DNA from: Petrolisthes cinctipes
Taxonomy: Eukaryota > Arthropoda > Malacostraca > Decapoda > Porcellanidae
Length of the DNA: 64,000 nt
Direction: 5' to 3'
Assembly (NCBI GenBank): GCA_033782935.1
Contig: JAWQEG010000080.1
Coordinates: 1-64,000 of the forward strand
Part shown: positions 24,591 to 36,082 of the stretch, in pieces
Position numbering within the stretch: the first letter of the stretch is position 1
Layout of the letters: the number at the start of each line of letters is the position of its first letter
The notes under the pieces: model-generated
Seen by the model: only the letters and a program-made list of their open reading frames with translations
Told to the model about the DNA's origin: nothing
The model's database searches: none
Made by a program: the position numbers and the translations under genes

Positions 24591-24992
24591 TGCCATACAT
24601 GGCCGCACCTATGTTCCCGCCTTTGTCAACCCCATAGTTGCGCCTGTACTAATCCGCTCCCAGACCTCATCATGGATCTTACGATCCCGTGACGACGACG
24701 CGCCCCAACTGAATAAAAGGGCCGCACCGCCAGCGCTTGTCCACTTCCACACTAGCTCCGGACCAACAAGCACAAGCCCCTGCCGTCGTACCTGCACCAA
24801 GCTATCCACACGTGTTCCCGCCTTGATTACACGAGTGTGCTCCAGTCCTACACAACTCTCCTGCAGCAACCACGGCCCTCTCACGACGCTAAACGGCAGG
24901 CTGGCCTTCTATATGTTTGTGTGCATAACCCTGTACTTACCAATAAACTGTTACTGTGTATTCTAGAGTCTGTTCACCCGGGTAGTATCGCA
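24591..24992 (+). repeat. LTR related to Gypsy-1
   Basis: Ends with 'aataaactgttactgtgta' then 'gtctgttcacccgggtagta', parallel to the end of the Gypsy-1 LTRs. Begins TGTGTAGCTG after 'ggtac', as the Gypsy-1 3' LTR does. About 402 bp, TG...CA. No target duplication is evident, so it may be a 3' LTR of a truncated element rather than a solo LTR. Confidence 0.55.
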
Positions 24993-27448
24993 AGGGCTTC
25001 TTTGTCGTTATAACTGTTTATACTAATCTATGAGATATGAGAGCATATTTAGTTATATAAAAGATAAACACATGTTATACATATTATATGTTGAGATACT
25101 TTATATTTAGTTTCATAAAAGAAAAATATATAAGGTATTTTATATTTAGCAATAGTTATATAATAGGAAAATATATGCGTATTTAATGTAAAGTCGGTAT
25201 TTAGGTATGATATCTAGCAGATCTCCATATACTCCGTCCACAGCTTGTAGGTACACCTTCTAAGGTAGGTTATCAATACTGTCTTCATTATTTCTTCCTG
25301 TTGGTTTAAACTTGCAAATTGTAACCGACATAAATATTGTTGGGATTATTGTAAGTCTTTACACAGATATATCTTTCTAACTTTTTTAAAATAAGGATAA
25401 ACCAATAAGTAGTGAAATTCTTCACCAATGTCACCAATGTCAAAAGGTTATAATGTAGTATCAGTATTCTCATCATCTGTGTTTTATTACTGGTAATTGA
25501 TTATTTTTACAAATAAGTTTTGCCATTGCTATTCTATCCTTGTATCCTAGTGTATATTAATATTTTTTTTTTTTTTTTTTTTTTTTTTTACATATATATA
25601 ATCTGCACTGTGATTTCTGCACCATGCTATCATGCCAGTCCTGTTGGTGTGCATCACTCACTCTTATATTTACTGCCTTATTTATGTAATTAGTTGGAAA
25701 ACTATCTCCTTCTTTTTAACCACATATGACACAGTTCAATACTGTTAAATATTCTACTCACATACACACTCCATGGTGAGTGGAAACCATTATTTTCATC
25801 ATTATGCATTTATCTAATCAGATGATGAATTCTGTATGAGAGTTTATTGGTATTTCCAGTGATAATTCTCCACCAGAAAGCAACAATTCTTTGTTTACTT
25901 TAATCTCACTGGTCCAGTTTCATTATAGACCATGCAGTATGTATTACTGTTATTAACATGTAGCAAGTTCTTCAGGAATTTTCAATGAAATACTGTTATG
26001 GTCCTCATACCCCCACACTTCACTATATATATAATATACTATATAATGCCCTTCTTGCCTACGGACTGTCACTGTAGAGGGAATTAACTGTACTCAGTGT
26101 ACTATTGTACTGCAGTGTTTTTGCCTTTACTGGGAGTGGTGGAAACTAATTTCACGATTTATACGGGATCCACACACTTTCGGATGCTTATGACAATATC
26201 TTAAGCCCCTTAGAGACCCCACGACCCAGTTTTAGCTAGGACGAGAGTTACGAGAGTCTTTTAAGAATTTAAGACTTTTATCCGTCATCTTGGGGGCTTA
26301 GGAGAGAATCACTGAGCTAAGACGAAGACTTGGTGCTTTTGTAAGTACAGGCCCTGGCAGTGCTCTCGCTCGTGTTAAATCTATATCATGATTATCATTA
26401 TTGATACCCCATTTCCCTCTTTTCAAAGGGTGTGAAGGCTCTAGCGTCTGAGTAGGACTCCTGACAGGAATGGGGTCCTGCTCCTTTGCTAGGGTCATTG
26501 TTAGAGAGCAGGGTCCCCAACCTTCTTTCCCACCCTATATCGTAGGGGATACAAGGCTGACTGCACCATCACAAGAATGGTGGGCGATTATATCATATAC
26601 CACTCGGAAATCAAGAAGAATAGCTTCAGGGTGATTGCATGCCATAGAGTCTGGTACAACCTGCCGAATAAATTCGTGGAGTGTCCGAGAGAGCCGCTAT
26701 TAAGTAGAGATCAGGTAACACTACACCGTAAGAGATACCATTTATGTAAGGTTTACAATGGCTTGGCTTAAGGTTAGGAAAAAATACCAACTGTCTTACA
26801 TTTTGCAGTAAGATATAATCAGGAAGAAATACAAGACAAGGATTAAAATTTTAATACAAAACGGCCGCCGTAATAATAAAGAAATAAAATCACACATAGG
26901 CAAGTCTGTCGGAGTTGTCGTACTATGATGGGTGCCAAATGTTTAAATATGGTTAAAAGATTAAAAAGTCTACATAATACTAACTTTCAATTGTTACAAT
27001 AATTATTATATTTTATATAATGACACTACTGATGCTTCATTAAAAACATTAAGTCACATGGGAATGAGAAATATCATTTAACAGGTAAGGTGGAAACGGG
27101 TAAATGGAATTATTATGAAATTGATTCAAGTAACAGAAGGGATCTGAAGGAGTTATTAATAAAGGGAACAGAGCAGGAATTATTATGATGCAATAAACTG
27201 GCTAAAGTCAATTATCAACACAGTATCAAATATCGTTACCCATCTTATCTGCGGTACACATTAATATCGATGTATTTCAGGTCATAGGAAAGGCCTTATC
27301 AAGTGTTACTACTTTTTTAATCGTCGTCATACGCAAACTCACTTTTGTGTCCTGACCGCTAACACAAATTTTTACCACATCGTCGTTCATCGTTTTGGTA
27401 TCAAATCATACTTCAAACATTGTTATAAATACCGACTCTGAAACACAG
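24993..27448. other. Unassigned AT-rich intronic DNA
   Basis: No coding similarity on either strand. A T run lies at 25561-25590. The small frame at 26577-26771 has no recognisable motif. It lies inside the presumed 27-kb intron of the LRR gene. Confidence 0.45.
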
Positions 27449-27463
27449 GTATGAAGGAAGTTG

Positions 27464-28016
27464 TTGTTGTTGTTGATGATGTTCTCCCGGGGCAGAATGG
27501 CCTCTTGCCCCACAGACCCCCGGTACGCTCTGGTCGCAGCGAAAAAATCAAAATAAAGGAGGGGTTGGCCCTATATGCCTGGGCTACCGAAACCCATCCC
27601 AGGGAAATGAGACCAGAGCTTACTGAACCATGGAGTCTCGGGGCCTCCGATTGCCAGGGAGATTGGGGGGGAAGGTCTTTGATTCTACAGCCAATGCTGT
27701 GGGCCCAAGTCCACGTTACTACAAGAGATATAAGTGGGGCTGCACCTTCCATGAGACCAGCCCTGAAGAGACCATAAGAGGGAGGGAGTTTGGACTGCTA
27801 CATGCAAAGAGATAATGCACCCCGTGTGCTGGCGGTCCACACAGCAGTGGAAAAAAAAAGCCTCTGGTTGCAGTACGCCTCACGTGGATTTTTAATCCAT
27901 GTGGGCAGATCTCGTCAAATCCACTAGAAAAAGACCAGATCCTACAACAATCTTTTTTCTAGCCCAGTGGAGGATGGCTAGTAGTCACAGAGAATAAAGT
28001 CAGCCCTCCTGGGCAG
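27464..28016 (-). mobile_element. (AAC)n-tailed retroposon with 15-bp duplication
   Basis: Flanked by GGTATGAAGGAAGTT at 27449-27463 and 28017-28031. The plus strand starts with (GTT)n, so on the minus strand the element ends with an (AAC)n tail, as SINEs and RTE-type products do. The body (about 550 bp) has no RT and no clear tRNA-like head. The frames in it have no known domain. It is non-autonomous and was moved by a LINE machinery. Confidence 0.75.
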
Positions 28017-28174
28017 GGTATGAAGGAAGTTTACCTCCATAGTTTGACGGACTAATTGGGTCACGGATGGGCAGCCAGTTTATGCATACAAAGTGGCAGT
28101 TGACGATATAGACACTCTCAACAAGTTACTGCCTCAACGAGATTAAATTTCAGCCATAGCAATATTTTTGTATA

Positions 28175-28404
28175 CAGGGTGTTTCAAAATTCGTTTACCA
28201 AATCTTAACGGTAAATTGTATAGAGAAAAAAAAATACAATGCATTCTAATAATATGTTATTTAGGAGATAAACTACTTTTCATATTTATCGTTTATCTTC
28301 TAAATAACGCATTTTTAGAACACATTGTATGTAATAATTTTGTCTTTATTTTTCACTATATAACTCACCGTTAAAATTTCGTGAACAAATTTTGAAGCAC
28401 CCTG
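28175..28404. mobile_element. Mariner-type foldback MITE
   Basis: Starts CAGGGTGTTTCAAAATTCG and ends with the inverted form ('tttgaagcaccctg'). TA flanks at 28173-28174 and 28405-28406. The arms pair imperfectly for about 100 bp, nearly to the centre. Confidence 0.85.
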
Positions 28405-28624
28405 TAGAGAAAGGATAAATATAATATACGACAATTGCACTACCTGATAACTAAAAATAATTTTAATGCCTGTGATTGATTTTATTGCCATATTATGATC
28501 TCCGGCATTCCCTGACGAGACACGACCTCTCTCTCATCTCTCCCTGCTTACCTCTCTCCAACTTCCTTTCTTTCACATACTATACATACAATACATGTCT
28601 ACATATCGTACATAATATTACAGC

Positions 28625-28860
28625 AAATGAAAGAGAGAAAAACAAATTACCAAAATCCACGACGGGAAGGAAAAATGAAGCAAGAAAGGAAAAACGAGAA
28701 AGAAGAAAAAAATAAGAAAGCAAGGAAGGAAGGAAGAGTGAAGTAAGAGAAGGAAGAATGACGTAAGAAAGCAATCAAGGAAGAGAAGGAAGAATGGAAA
28801 GAAGAGAAGGAAAAATGAAATAAGAAAGCAAGGAACGTATAAATGAATGAAGGAAGAGAC
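28625..28860. repeat. GAAA/GGAA purine tract
   Basis: Purine-only runs of AAGAAAG, GGAAGG type. The long Phe/Leu/Ser frames on the opposite strand come from this tract. Confidence 0.8.
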
Positions 28861-28886
28861 ACAGATAAAAAATGTGTTATACTTAC

Positions 28887-28958
28887 AATGTGGTGAGTGA
28901 ACCCAAACCGACAAAGGCATATGCATCCAAGGTCCCCAAGTCGTTCCCGTCCAGATGG
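28887..28958 (-). CDS. LRR host gene, exon
   Basis: 72-bp exon, one 24-residue LRR: HLDGNDLGTLDAYAF then VGLGSLTTL. Acceptor 'ccctttacag' and donor GTAAGT are both present on the minus strand. Phase equals that of the other three exons: one leading base and a split Leu codon at the end. The consensus positions of the repeat (L at 2, N-D-L, A-F, G-L-x-x-L-x-x-L) are all filled, so it looks functional. It lies between a purine tract and LINE-A copy 2. The upstream exon is 7 kb away and the downstream one 27.5 kb away, with the gaps made of transposons. Other exons too diverged to recognise may lie between. Confidence 0.85.
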
Positions 28959-29580
28959 CTGTAAAGGGCACGGGGGAGGTATGAGGTAGATACGGGATAG
29001 AAGCAGTGGATGAACGGGATAAGTACAGGGTAGACAAGGGGTAGGTTTGGACTCGGGGTAGAAACGGGGCAGGAAAAGGACAAGAACATTGAAGAGTAAG
29101 AGACGGGAATGGAACAGGAACAAGGCACACAGGGGAAGGAACCGGTCAGGAACGGGGATGGGTTAACATGGTAGTTGTATAGAAATGTGCTGTGCATTAT
29201 ATTTACAGGAAAGCTAAGCTAGAAAGTTAGACACATGAGCAATTAGCACAGTCTCGCCTCAACTTTTTTGTTGTCTCTGCGTTATTGTTTGTGTGTTGCT
29301 AATTTTGCATTGTTGTTTGTGTGTTGTTGTATCTGAATTCTTGTTTGTGTGTACTCTTGAGTTTTGTTCTACTGTGGTTCTGTGTGTGTGTGATTCCCTG
29401 GCTGACAATTCCTGTTTGGAGGACGACTTATCCATGTCGGAGGAAGACGAGTCTATTGTAGAAGAGCAATGGCCTGAGCTGCCCTAGCACAACCCTCCCC
29501 CTTTGTCCTCGGTCACTCCGAAGCTTGGGTTGCAGTCGTCCACTTCTTTCACCTCTTCTTCCACTTCTTTCACCATTGTA

Positions 29581-29904
29581 GGGGAGGTGGCTGAGTGGTT
29601 AGTGTTCTGGACTCATAACCTAGAGGTCGGGAGATCGATCCTCTCAGGTGAGGGCCTGAGGATATTTACTCTTCTGATTTGAGTGTCAGGCATTAACTAT
29701 AAGGCCACCGAACGTCGTAAAACACCCTCGCTGGTACCATAACAGCTGCAGTATTTGGGAATTACCCTCACTTCCCTCCCTCTGTGGCTGGGTACCAATT
29801 CGGAAGTCGTGACGTGTGTGTGTAGGCAGCAGTTGACCTGAGCCACGGTAACGGGCTTGATTAAGCCTATGTCCAGTGTAGGAACATATAGAAAAAAAAA
29901 AAAA
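29581..29904 (+). mobile_element. tRNA-derived SINE inside LINE-A copy 2
   Basis: The head has a polymerase III A box (TGGCTGAGTGGTTAG) and a B-box-like 'gagatcgatcc'. 'gactcataacc' between them sits where the anticodon arm should be and resembles an elongator tRNA-Met (CAT). A 200-bp body follows and an A run at 29892-29904 is the tail. It interrupts ORF1 of the LINE. Confidence 0.75.
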
Positions 29905-31939
29905 GCGACCTGTAGATGTCTCCTGACTCAGAAGCCTCTCATAATAGGGACTGTATGCCTCCGACTGCCAAGACTGTGGAGTGAGCTTCAGCTGTGTACG
30001 ACATACTTTCACTGCCTTACCCTGGTGTTTCTCCCTCTGCCCATTCCCGGCCCACGTCTGACGTTCCTGCTTTTGCCTCTAGAGGCACATATTTCAAGCT
30101 CTCCTTCACTGGGAACCCATCCACAAACACAAAGTTTAGGTGGCTGTCTGCTATCAATAGGACCTTCCAACTGCAGAGTGAGCTGGCCAAGGTCGAGATG
30201 GCTGCATCACCACCCTGTTAGTCTATATCTCCAGAAAGCGTCAGGACATCATCGAGAAAGTCAAGGCTGGTGAAATTTTATCTCTGCCTCTCATTCCTCA
30301 GGACTACCGGAGAGGCCTCGTAAATTACTCATCTACATCCTCACCCATTCTCCTGTTGATGTTGACCCGGGCCCTGCCAGGGGATACCCTTGTGTGTACT
30401 CTGCTTTTTGTTTTATCCAGGATGGTTCCCCCATTAACCGTATTGTTGTTGTATGAAATCTTCGCAACCCACCTCCACATGAGATTTCTTCCAATTTCCC
30501 TTCCGGCCTTCCACCGTGTGAGGTGTAGAAACTTCATAATGACCAGCCTTGGTGATACAGGTGTTGGGGATGGACATATCTACTGGTACTTTTCAGTCTT
30601 TCTGATGGTGTGTGGCCAACCATGACTCCAGGGCGTGTCCTGCCACCTCCTGAGAACGTGTCTTGATGGAAGTGTCCATGATGCCTTCAGCCGGGGTTTA
30701 CTGTGTGGCATGGAGGTGCTCGACATCATGCCAAGGCTTGTGCCTCTACTGCCATGTTACCTCCACCGCTACCACGATCATTACTTCCCCATTCTGCTTC
30801 TCCTTCCCCAGTCCTGCCTCGCCTCAGGATCTGGCCCTCCGCAAGTCTGTCGCTTCCCTCTATGCTAATGGTATCCGTGTTCATTCGACCTCGCCAAGGG
30901 ATCTCCATTGCGGCATTATTATTTTCCTAGATTCGAGCAGAATATTCACCTGCCACCCTCCTCAAGCTTTGTCAGTCTCCACCATTGGATGAACTGTCAT
31001 TCCCCTGTGTTCCCAGTACTGCTACCTGGGAGCACTGGTCAATATTTCTGCTGTTCTCCCTGCCAGGCGCCAGAACCAACGTATTATCCAGGCCTTATTG
31101 AGTCTCCTCCAGCGCCGACTTAAACCACTTCAATGGCTCACTAACAACTTTTCGGGAATCTCCATCCTTGTGGCCAGGACCATCTATATTGCTTTTATTT
31201 ATTCCAATGTTGATTACCTCTCTCCTGGTTTGATTCAATTTTCTAGGGCTACTCTGGAAACATTAGAACATTTTCAGAATAAAGCTATGAGAATGAGTCT
31301 TGGCTGTCCCATGTCAACCAGGATAGTGAATATCCAGCATGAGTTGGGACTGATGTTACGTGCTTCGTTGTTAAGTCCCTCCATTTCTCACATCTTTCAT
31401 CCCACTTCTCACAGTCAGTCAGGACATCTCTTGGACCAAACTGACTCATCCCTCCCATACTGATCTGATTGGGTCTGTTTAATCTGTACTCTGTAGTCAT
31501 AATTTTGATATAATTGTTGCAGACGTTCCCCCAGGGACCCCTCAGTGGATGCTATCAATGCCTGATGTGAGTTACAAACCTAATTCCAAGTCGAAACTAC
31601 CTTCTCTACAGCTGCAGTTGGCTCTAGAACATGTGGAAACAATGACGCCCTCCATCACAGCTCCACACTGACGGCTCACTGTAAGCAGATGGTGAAGCTG
31701 GTGGAGCCGTTTTCTCACCTGACTTCTAGCCATCTCCTGGGGGCTGGGTTCGCTGTCGTCTCCGTGACCACTCCAGCTCCACATAGTGAAAACTGTATGC
31801 CATTCTGGGTGCAGTTAGTTTTCTTTGTCGGGAAGTAAATACTGCCATCATTTGTGACTCCAAGCCTGCCCTTCAGTCTCTCACCAGTGTTCAGACCACA
31901 CACTCTGCAATAGTTCAGCAGATTTGATCGTTTTTGACC

Positions 31940-32255
31940 TCTGGCTAGCACAGCGGTAGAGTACGCAGCTGCAGATTCTGTGGTCCAGCGTTCGATTCCT
32001 GCTCGGGACACTGTAAAAAAAAAAATCGCTATTGCAAGAGGTTACCACTCCTGTGAGCAGGGCGTGGGGAGTTTGAGTCTATTGTCTGAGGTCTTCTTGC
32101 TTAAGCAGCCATAGCCGGAGTCGACTATGGTTTCACATGGGTGGAAAGGTCTCTGCGCCACTCATCATCTATAAAATGTGTGCTATAGCTGTGTTTCATA
32201 GTGTGTGCTTTACACTGTCCCATTGACTGCCACTCATTGGCGGGCGGCCTCTAAC
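31940..32255 (+). mobile_element. tRNA-derived SINE of a second type
   Basis: 'ggctagcacagcggtagag' (A box), 'gctgcagattctg' (anticodon-arm position, Cys-like GCA) and 'cgttcgattcctg' (B box). Comparison with copy 1 puts both breakpoints within the RNase H region ('...tttttgacct' | '...aacctttattg'), with ACCT repeated at both sides. Confidence 0.75.
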
Positions 32256-32949
32256 CTTTATTGTATCATCGTAACTTAACTGTCAAATTTTTATGGGTGC
32301 CATCCCATGTAGGTATATATCACAATGCTGCAGTTGACAGACTCGCTTCCTTATGGTGATGAACGTCCTCTCTCCCTGACCTGCTATTTCTCTGGAGTCT
32401 GCTCCGCTTCTCTCCTCCCTGTACGGTGGCGTACAGGGCCTTATGGTTCCGAGGCACAATGCAGTCTCTTCTCGTTTGAGGTTGGGCTACCGGCAACCTT
32501 GGAGAATGGAGGGCTAGCCTCCCTTCACTGAGTTTCGCTAATGCTGAGTGCCTGGCTCTGACACTATAGAACACTATTAGCCCCACTGTCTGACACTTGC
32601 TACCCTGGGGCCTGCGAGTGATTTACTTTGTTGACACCTGGTGAACCAACATGTTTTTGAGGGACTTCTGGTGCTTCACCCTCGTTTTGGTGGATTAGGC
32701 TAGAGTAGTTTATAAGGTAATTTTTTTCTGTATTCTCGTGTTTCGTTTTGTTTTATTTTCCTGCATGTGTGTCTGGGTGCGTGTGTATGTGTATGTGTGC
32801 GCCTGTGGTCATTAGATTTTCAAGGATCCGGTCTACCCTTATGATTTGTAGCCTATCAATTGTTTGACGCCATTGCGCAATAAATTAAATCAAGAAAAAA
32901 GACGCATGAGCAGGTATACATTTTCGCTCTTGTAAATGGAAACGTATAC

Positions 32950-33045
32950 TTTGTTGATGAATTGTTTCCTGAGTCTGTTTCCTGGCATAGTTTAGAAGAA
33001 TCAGTAGCCTTCCATTTTACAGTCAAGAATCTCTCCCCTTAAGTG
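32950..33045 (+). repeat. DR-A hairpin repeat, right half
   Basis: 'gagtctgtttcctggcatag' and 'tttagaagaatcagtagcc', ending 'ctctccccttaag'. Confidence 0.65.
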
Positions 33046-33746
33046 GATCTGTTAATTAACTTAGCCCTCTAAACACTACAACGAGTCTACCAACACTCTC
33101 CTAGGACTAACAAATTCTGTATATGAATACCAAAAGCACTCTCTTTAGCCAAAAAAAAATTTATTACTATGAATACGACAGTAATGATGATAGGTTTCTA
33201 AATAAATAACAACAAATACCCCAAACCCTATAATATTAACCAATGCCTGTTGTTGTACTATCGTATAAATAAGTTCGTTCCCTCAACCAGTCAAAATATT
33301 ACTAAAGGACCTGTGGTCTGAATGAGTAAACAACAGGGGATAGATGGTGAAATGCGTTTTGTCGTTCGAACCACAGCGAACTCAGTCATTCCTTCAGGCT
33401 GAGTGAATTTACATTTGTGCACCATAGTACAGTTGTTTTCACTTGTAACGAGCACAGCGTCCGGTGGGTTTGGCGAAGTGTGGTAATGTTGAGTTTGTTT
33501 ATTCGTAGAACTTTGGTGGTTATACAAGGAATGTGTTCTATCCATTCATTTATTTTTACGAGTAAACAAACACAGTGGTGCCACATTTTGCCAAAGCCAA
33601 CTGAAGCTGACGGAAGTTACAGTTTTAGCTCCCTCATATATTAATTTGTTGAAATTTTTGGTACACATTATGCAATCCAAGACAAATTACAAAAAAACTT
33701 TTATACAACTAAGAATTTATCTGCAGCTTATAAAAACTGAAATGTA
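33046..33746. other. Unassigned non-coding DNA
   Basis: No recognised exon or repeat. An A run at 33151-33160 is the only simple feature. Confidence 0.4.
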
Positions 33747-34017
33747 CAGTCAACATCCAAATTTTCGCTATCCCATTGGCTGGCAGAATGACGAAACAAG
33801 TGTTAAAGACAGGTTTGACGTTCTGGCAAACTCTTGTATCGAGTTGGCATCGAAACAGGGTGAGGTTCATTTCAGGTTTGTGATTTGTGCGAAATAAACC
33901 TCACCCTGTCTCGTTACCAACTTGATACACCAGTTTGTCCGATCTTCCAGCCCATCTTTAACACTGACTTCGCCTTTCTACCAGCCAAGGGGGTAGCGAA
34001 ACTTTGGATCGTGCTTG
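33747..34017. mobile_element. Foldback MITE with TA flanks
   Basis: Starts CAGTCAACATCCAAATTTTCG-like and folds on itself: 33761-33885 pairs with 33893-34015 imperfectly over some 120 bp ('cattggctgg' / 'ccagccaagg', 'gtgttaaaga' / 'tctttaacac', 'agggtgaggtt' / 'aacctcaccct'). TA at 33745-33746 and 34018-34019. Confidence 0.8.
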
Positions 34018-34119
34018 TACACGAACTAAAGGAATAATTAGAATCATCCGACATATTAATCTACCACTTACAATACTTATACTTTCTGGAACTCGTTTAA
34101 GGAGAAACCTAGTGTTAGT

Positions 34120-35050
34120 ATATTGAAAGGCTAGTGATTCCTCTAACCAATCCCAGGAAACAAATCACTTCAGTGTTAATAATCGGGGATCTATTTCGTG
34201 GCACAGTTTGGCGAAATCATTAGCACTAAAATTTACCGGCAAGAGGTTCTCTCCTTACTACTTCGTCAGGCTATTCGTAGCAGTCAGACATGGATATTCA
34301 CTATAGCTCGTGACTGTATGCCAAACATGTATCTAAGGTAATCTTACTTCGAAGGGAATCAGTGCATTTTCACAAGGAGAAAAAGCAAATTGTTCTGGTT
34401 TGGTATATGTAATGTTTTACTTCAGGAGGTTATGTAATTGGAGTGAAATCGAGTGCTACTGAATTATCCAAACACTGCAATAAAACAGATCCTTACTCGA
34501 ATACGGAGCTAGTCTGTTTTCTGACACAGCTTGGAGTTATCAGTATCCCCCCCAATTTGCCCAAAGTAAGAGAAAATTCCAGTAGAGCGAGATGTTAAGC
34601 TTTTACGGTAATTAAAACCATGAAAATTTGCCCCATCAAAAACAAATGCAAGATATTGAGTTTTTGCCAAAACTTGAATACTTATCACGATTAATAAATA
34701 TAAATGATTATGTTTGTAATTCCTTAATTTTCCATTTTGTTTGTAATTCTTTAATTTTCCATATGTAATCTTGTATTAATTATACATGACTGACCAAATA
34801 CACGTTTTTAGAGTGAACATCACAATGGTGGTATATCTGGAGCAACTGATTCCTCCAAACAATTTCAGCAAAAAGACACAATTTTTTCGTCAATCTGGTC
34901 ATGTTTCATGACATACTTTGGAGGAATCAAAGCCCTACAATGTACCACAGTGTATTACCCCTTTAGTCCAAACTAAGCTAAATAACAGACAACGATTTGT
35001 AGCATAGTTGGAGGAATCAGTAACCTTTCAATTCATCCACAACGAAAGAT
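34120..35050. repeat. Cluster of four DR-A repeats
   Basis: Copies at about 34120-34258, 34499-34575 (right half), 34838-34970 (complete, with 'gattcctccaaacaatt' and 'actttggaggaatcaaag') and 34997-35050 (right half). Between them is AT-rich DNA, including a direct repeat of 'ttgtttgtaattc.ttaattttcca' at about 34708-34760. Confidence 0.65.
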
Positions 35051-35071
35051 TCAATTAGAATAATTATTATT

Positions 35072-35222
35072 AGTGATTGATTTGATTTGAGGATGAATGA
35101 AGACCTCCCACTCCCTGGAAGACCCTGAAGGATAAAGGAGAAGATAATAGAGAGAAGGGTCCGCAAGCACGAAAGGAAGCAGAAGGAAAGGAGGGACAGC
35201 TGAAGAATTGAGAGGCTGGGTG
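35072..35222 (-). repeat. GATT-type SINE-like repeat
   Basis: 'gattgatttgatttgaggatgaatgaagacc', 'ctggaagaccctg', 'gcaagcacgaaaggaa', 'gggacagctgaagaattga'. Same family as 36406 and 38313. Confidence 0.7.
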
Positions 35223-35264
35223 AGTATTAGTGAGCATACGTTAGTAAATTAAGGGAGCAAAATT

Positions 35265-35690
35265 ATGTTCAAGGTGAACTGGAGGAACACTGAACTATTG
35301 GAGAGAGAAAGGAAGATACATATAGAAAGGGGAGAGAAAGGTAGAAACAAAGAAATGGAGAGGGACAGAGGAGAAACTACTCAGAATGATCAAGAACCAG
35401 ATAAGAAAGCGGAAGAAACAAGACAAAGGAACACACACAAAAAATATCTAAGAACAGGCAAGAGCCAAGTAAGAAACAAGAAAAAAAAGTAAGAAACAAA
35501 TAAGAAACAAGAAGCAGAGAAGAAACAAGGAAGAACCAAGTATTAAACAATTTAGATACAAGTAATTTGAAAAAAACGAGAAAGAATAAGTAACAAATGT
35601 AAAAGAAAAACATATGAAAGAAGCAAAGGAAAGCAAGAAAAGTAAGCCAAATTTATGTAAGAACAGGTAAGACAATTGGAGAGGGTTGGA
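35265..35690. repeat. AAGAAAC-type purine-rich array
   Basis: Imperfect tandem words 'aagaaac', 'gtaagaaacaa', 'agaacaa'. Frames on both strands here are simple-sequence artefacts. Confidence 0.75.
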
Positions 35691-35694
35691 TACT

Positions 35695-35852
35695 TTAGCA
35701 TATTGGAGCGCTTTGATTCCTGCAAAGTATGCCAGAAAACAGGACCAGATTACGAATAATAATGCTCTGCTGTTGCTTGGAATAGTTTGGAGGAATCTGT
35801 GTTACTCCAAATATACCACCAACACTGTACTACCCCGTTAAGCAAACAGATA
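35695..35852 (-). repeat. DR-A hairpin repeat, inverted copy
   Basis: 'gattcctgcaaagtatgcc', 'aaacaggacca' then 'tgttgcttggaatagtttgg' and 'aggaatct', i.e. the family read on the other strand. Confidence 0.7.
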
Positions 35853-35924
35853 AATATGAAGGAAAAATACAGTACGTGGGTGTTGGAAGGAAAAAAAGAG
35901 AAATGAACGAATAATACCACTCAC

Positions 35925-36068
35925 AGTGTTGACAGAGTGTGAAGGCCGTGGAAGGTTCCCCTGGTGATTCGTGTGAGAAGGTTATCACTCAGTACCAACA
36001 TCATGAGGCGCCACATACTGATGAAAGTGTCCGCTCCCAGCTCCCGTATACCGTTGTTGCTCAGGTCT
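35925..36068 (-). CDS. LRR host gene, double-repeat exon
   Basis: 144 bp, exactly twice the 72-bp unit, coding two LRRs: DLSNNGIRELGADTF, ISMWRLMMLVL, then SDNLLTRITRGTF, HGLHTLSTL. Acceptor 'ttattatacag' and donor GTGAGTG are present on the minus strand. The leading base and split final Leu codon are as in the other exons. A fused pair of repeats in one exon is what loss of one intron from a 72-bp exon series would give. Upstream lie a partial copy of its own acceptor and first repeat (36083-36174) and, 1.9 kb away, the exon at 37972. Confidence 0.85.
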
Positions 36069-36082
36069 CTGTATAATAATAA

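Larger units (their letters stand above)
29242..32899 (+). mobile_element. I-like LINE-A, copy 2 (internally deleted)
   Basis: Same 5' end as copy 1. Flanked by a 13-bp duplication with one difference (AGACACATGAGCA at 29229-29241, AGACGCATGAGCA at 32900-32912), so both ends are original. The 3' UTR ends '...gcgcaataaattaaatcaag' plus a short A run. ORF1 remnants (MSEEDESIVEEQWPEL at 29434; AYFKLSFTGNPSTNTKF-like block at 30080) lead at about 30860 straight into the RT region. The endonuclease and the first half of RT are deleted. RNase H remnants occupy 31660-32480. Two SINEs sit inside. Confidence 0.88.

Noticed and set aside
26577..26771. 64-codon plus frame as a host exon
   Set aside because: No recognisable motif, no convincing splice sites, and codon content similar to the surrounding non-coding DNA.
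28618..29197. 170-codon Phe/Leu/Ser minus frame looking like a membrane protein
   Set aside because: Most of it is the complement of a GAAA tract; only the 72-bp LRR exon inside is real.
29581..29655. Possible functional tRNA-Met gene
   Set aside because: Acceptor stem does not close, the T-arm is altered, and a body with an A tail follows: a SINE head.
33386..33586. Minus frame with LRINKLNITTL resembling an LRR
   Set aside because: Lacks the conserved Asn and spacing, and no splice sites flank it in the right phase.
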